From the NCBI GenBank assembly GCA_945888625.1, contig CAMDAH010000005.1, positions 62,001 to 126,000 of the forward strand: a stretch of DNA of 64,000 nt, read 5' to 3'. Both the position numbers and the translations under genes were made by a program. The stretch comes from Chryseobacterium gleum. GTDB taxonomy: Bacteria > Bacteroidota > Bacteroidia > Flavobacteriales_D > Crocinitomicaceae. Below are positions 63,956-64,000 of the stretch, piece after piece (position 1 is the stretch's first letter; the number at the start of each line of letters is the position of its first letter). The notes under the pieces are model-generated. The model was not told where the DNA came from. It saw only the letters and a list, made by a program, of their open reading frames with translations, and did no database searches.

Positions 63956-63985
63956 CGAATTTACTACTTTTTTATATTTTATCAA
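63956..63985 (-). promoter_or_regulatory. Promoter of tRNA-Phe
   Basis: On the minus strand TTG, 19 bases, then TAAATTCG (one mismatch from TAnnTTTG). The -33/-7 spacing is canonical and the element ends 16 bases before the tRNA. The last 15 bases of the window hold nothing further. Confidence 0.6.
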
Positions 63986-64000
63986 GTCAAATTTCGGATA

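Overview
The window looks like chromosomal DNA of a low-GC member of the Bacteroidota, probably Flavobacteriales. The evidence is: four secreted proteins with type IX secretion (T9SS) C-terminal sorting tails, SprB-type repeats, the gliding genes gldF and gldG, promoter elements of the TAnnTTTG type, almost no Shine-Dalgarno sequences, and Bacteroidota-typical pairings such as purC/phoH and DAHP synthase-chorismate mutase/aroA. A position near Crocinitomicaceae is a guess from gene style only. I see no prophage, insertion sequence, CRISPR array or rRNA. The stretch is mostly a housekeeping chromosome with a few lineage-specific islands.

Layout. 0-6.3 kb: start of an acyl-CoA dehydrogenase, anmK, an amino-acid dehydrogenase, an ExbB/ExbD/TonB energy-transducing set, folC and apaG. 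6.3-8.6 kb (minus): rsmG, an ECF-like sigma factor and a membrane glycosyltransferase. 8.7-10.9 kb: tgt (lacking the usual zinc cysteines) and an LptF/LptG permease. 11-13.2 kb: a secreted subtilase with SprB repeats and a T9SS tail. 13.2-17.2 kb: GNAT and CoA-transferase genes (minus), then aconitase. 17.2-23.3 kb: a surface-protein island with two T9SS cargo proteins, a lipoprotein, two paralogous outer-membrane barrels and the decayed remnant of a third. 23.5-28 kb (minus): aroA, DAHP synthase/chorismate mutase, rny, zapA and a small coiled-coil protein. 28-37 kb: an M23 peptidase, tsaB, two response regulators without kinases, a VWD-domain protein overlapping a PafA-like phosphatase, purC and phoH. 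37-47 kb: a SAM-hydroxide adenosyltransferase-type gene, a cold-shock protein, gldF-gldG-DUF4340-like, dnaN, rlmN, a SirB1-like gene, a lipoprotein, an arginase-family enzyme and a thioesterase. 47.7-53.1 kb: dnaA and a three-gene cell-envelope cluster of unknown function. 53-59 kb: dus, manC, SprT-like, mlaE-mlaF, tRNA-Leu and tig. 59-61.4 kb: a peroxide-response locus (oxyR, peroxiredoxin, thioredoxin, DUF6952-like and a very small basic ORF). 61.5-64 kb: a T9SS protein, a small possible secreted ORF and tRNA-Phe.

How the parts fit. The ExbB/D/TonB set would energise outer-membrane uptake. GldF/GldG, the T9SS cargo and the barrels belong to the gliding and surface-secretion biology of this phylum. 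MlaEF, LptF/G, ManC and the glycosyltransferase act on envelope lipids and polysaccharides. OxyR sits divergent from its likely target operon with a palindrome between them. The most notable unexplained items are the 49.3-53.1 kb envelope cluster with two DUF4836-like proteins, the zinc-less Tgt, a promoter-terminator leader before a lipoprotein at 45.8 kb, and the decayed barrel copy that shares its terminator with a live paralogue.
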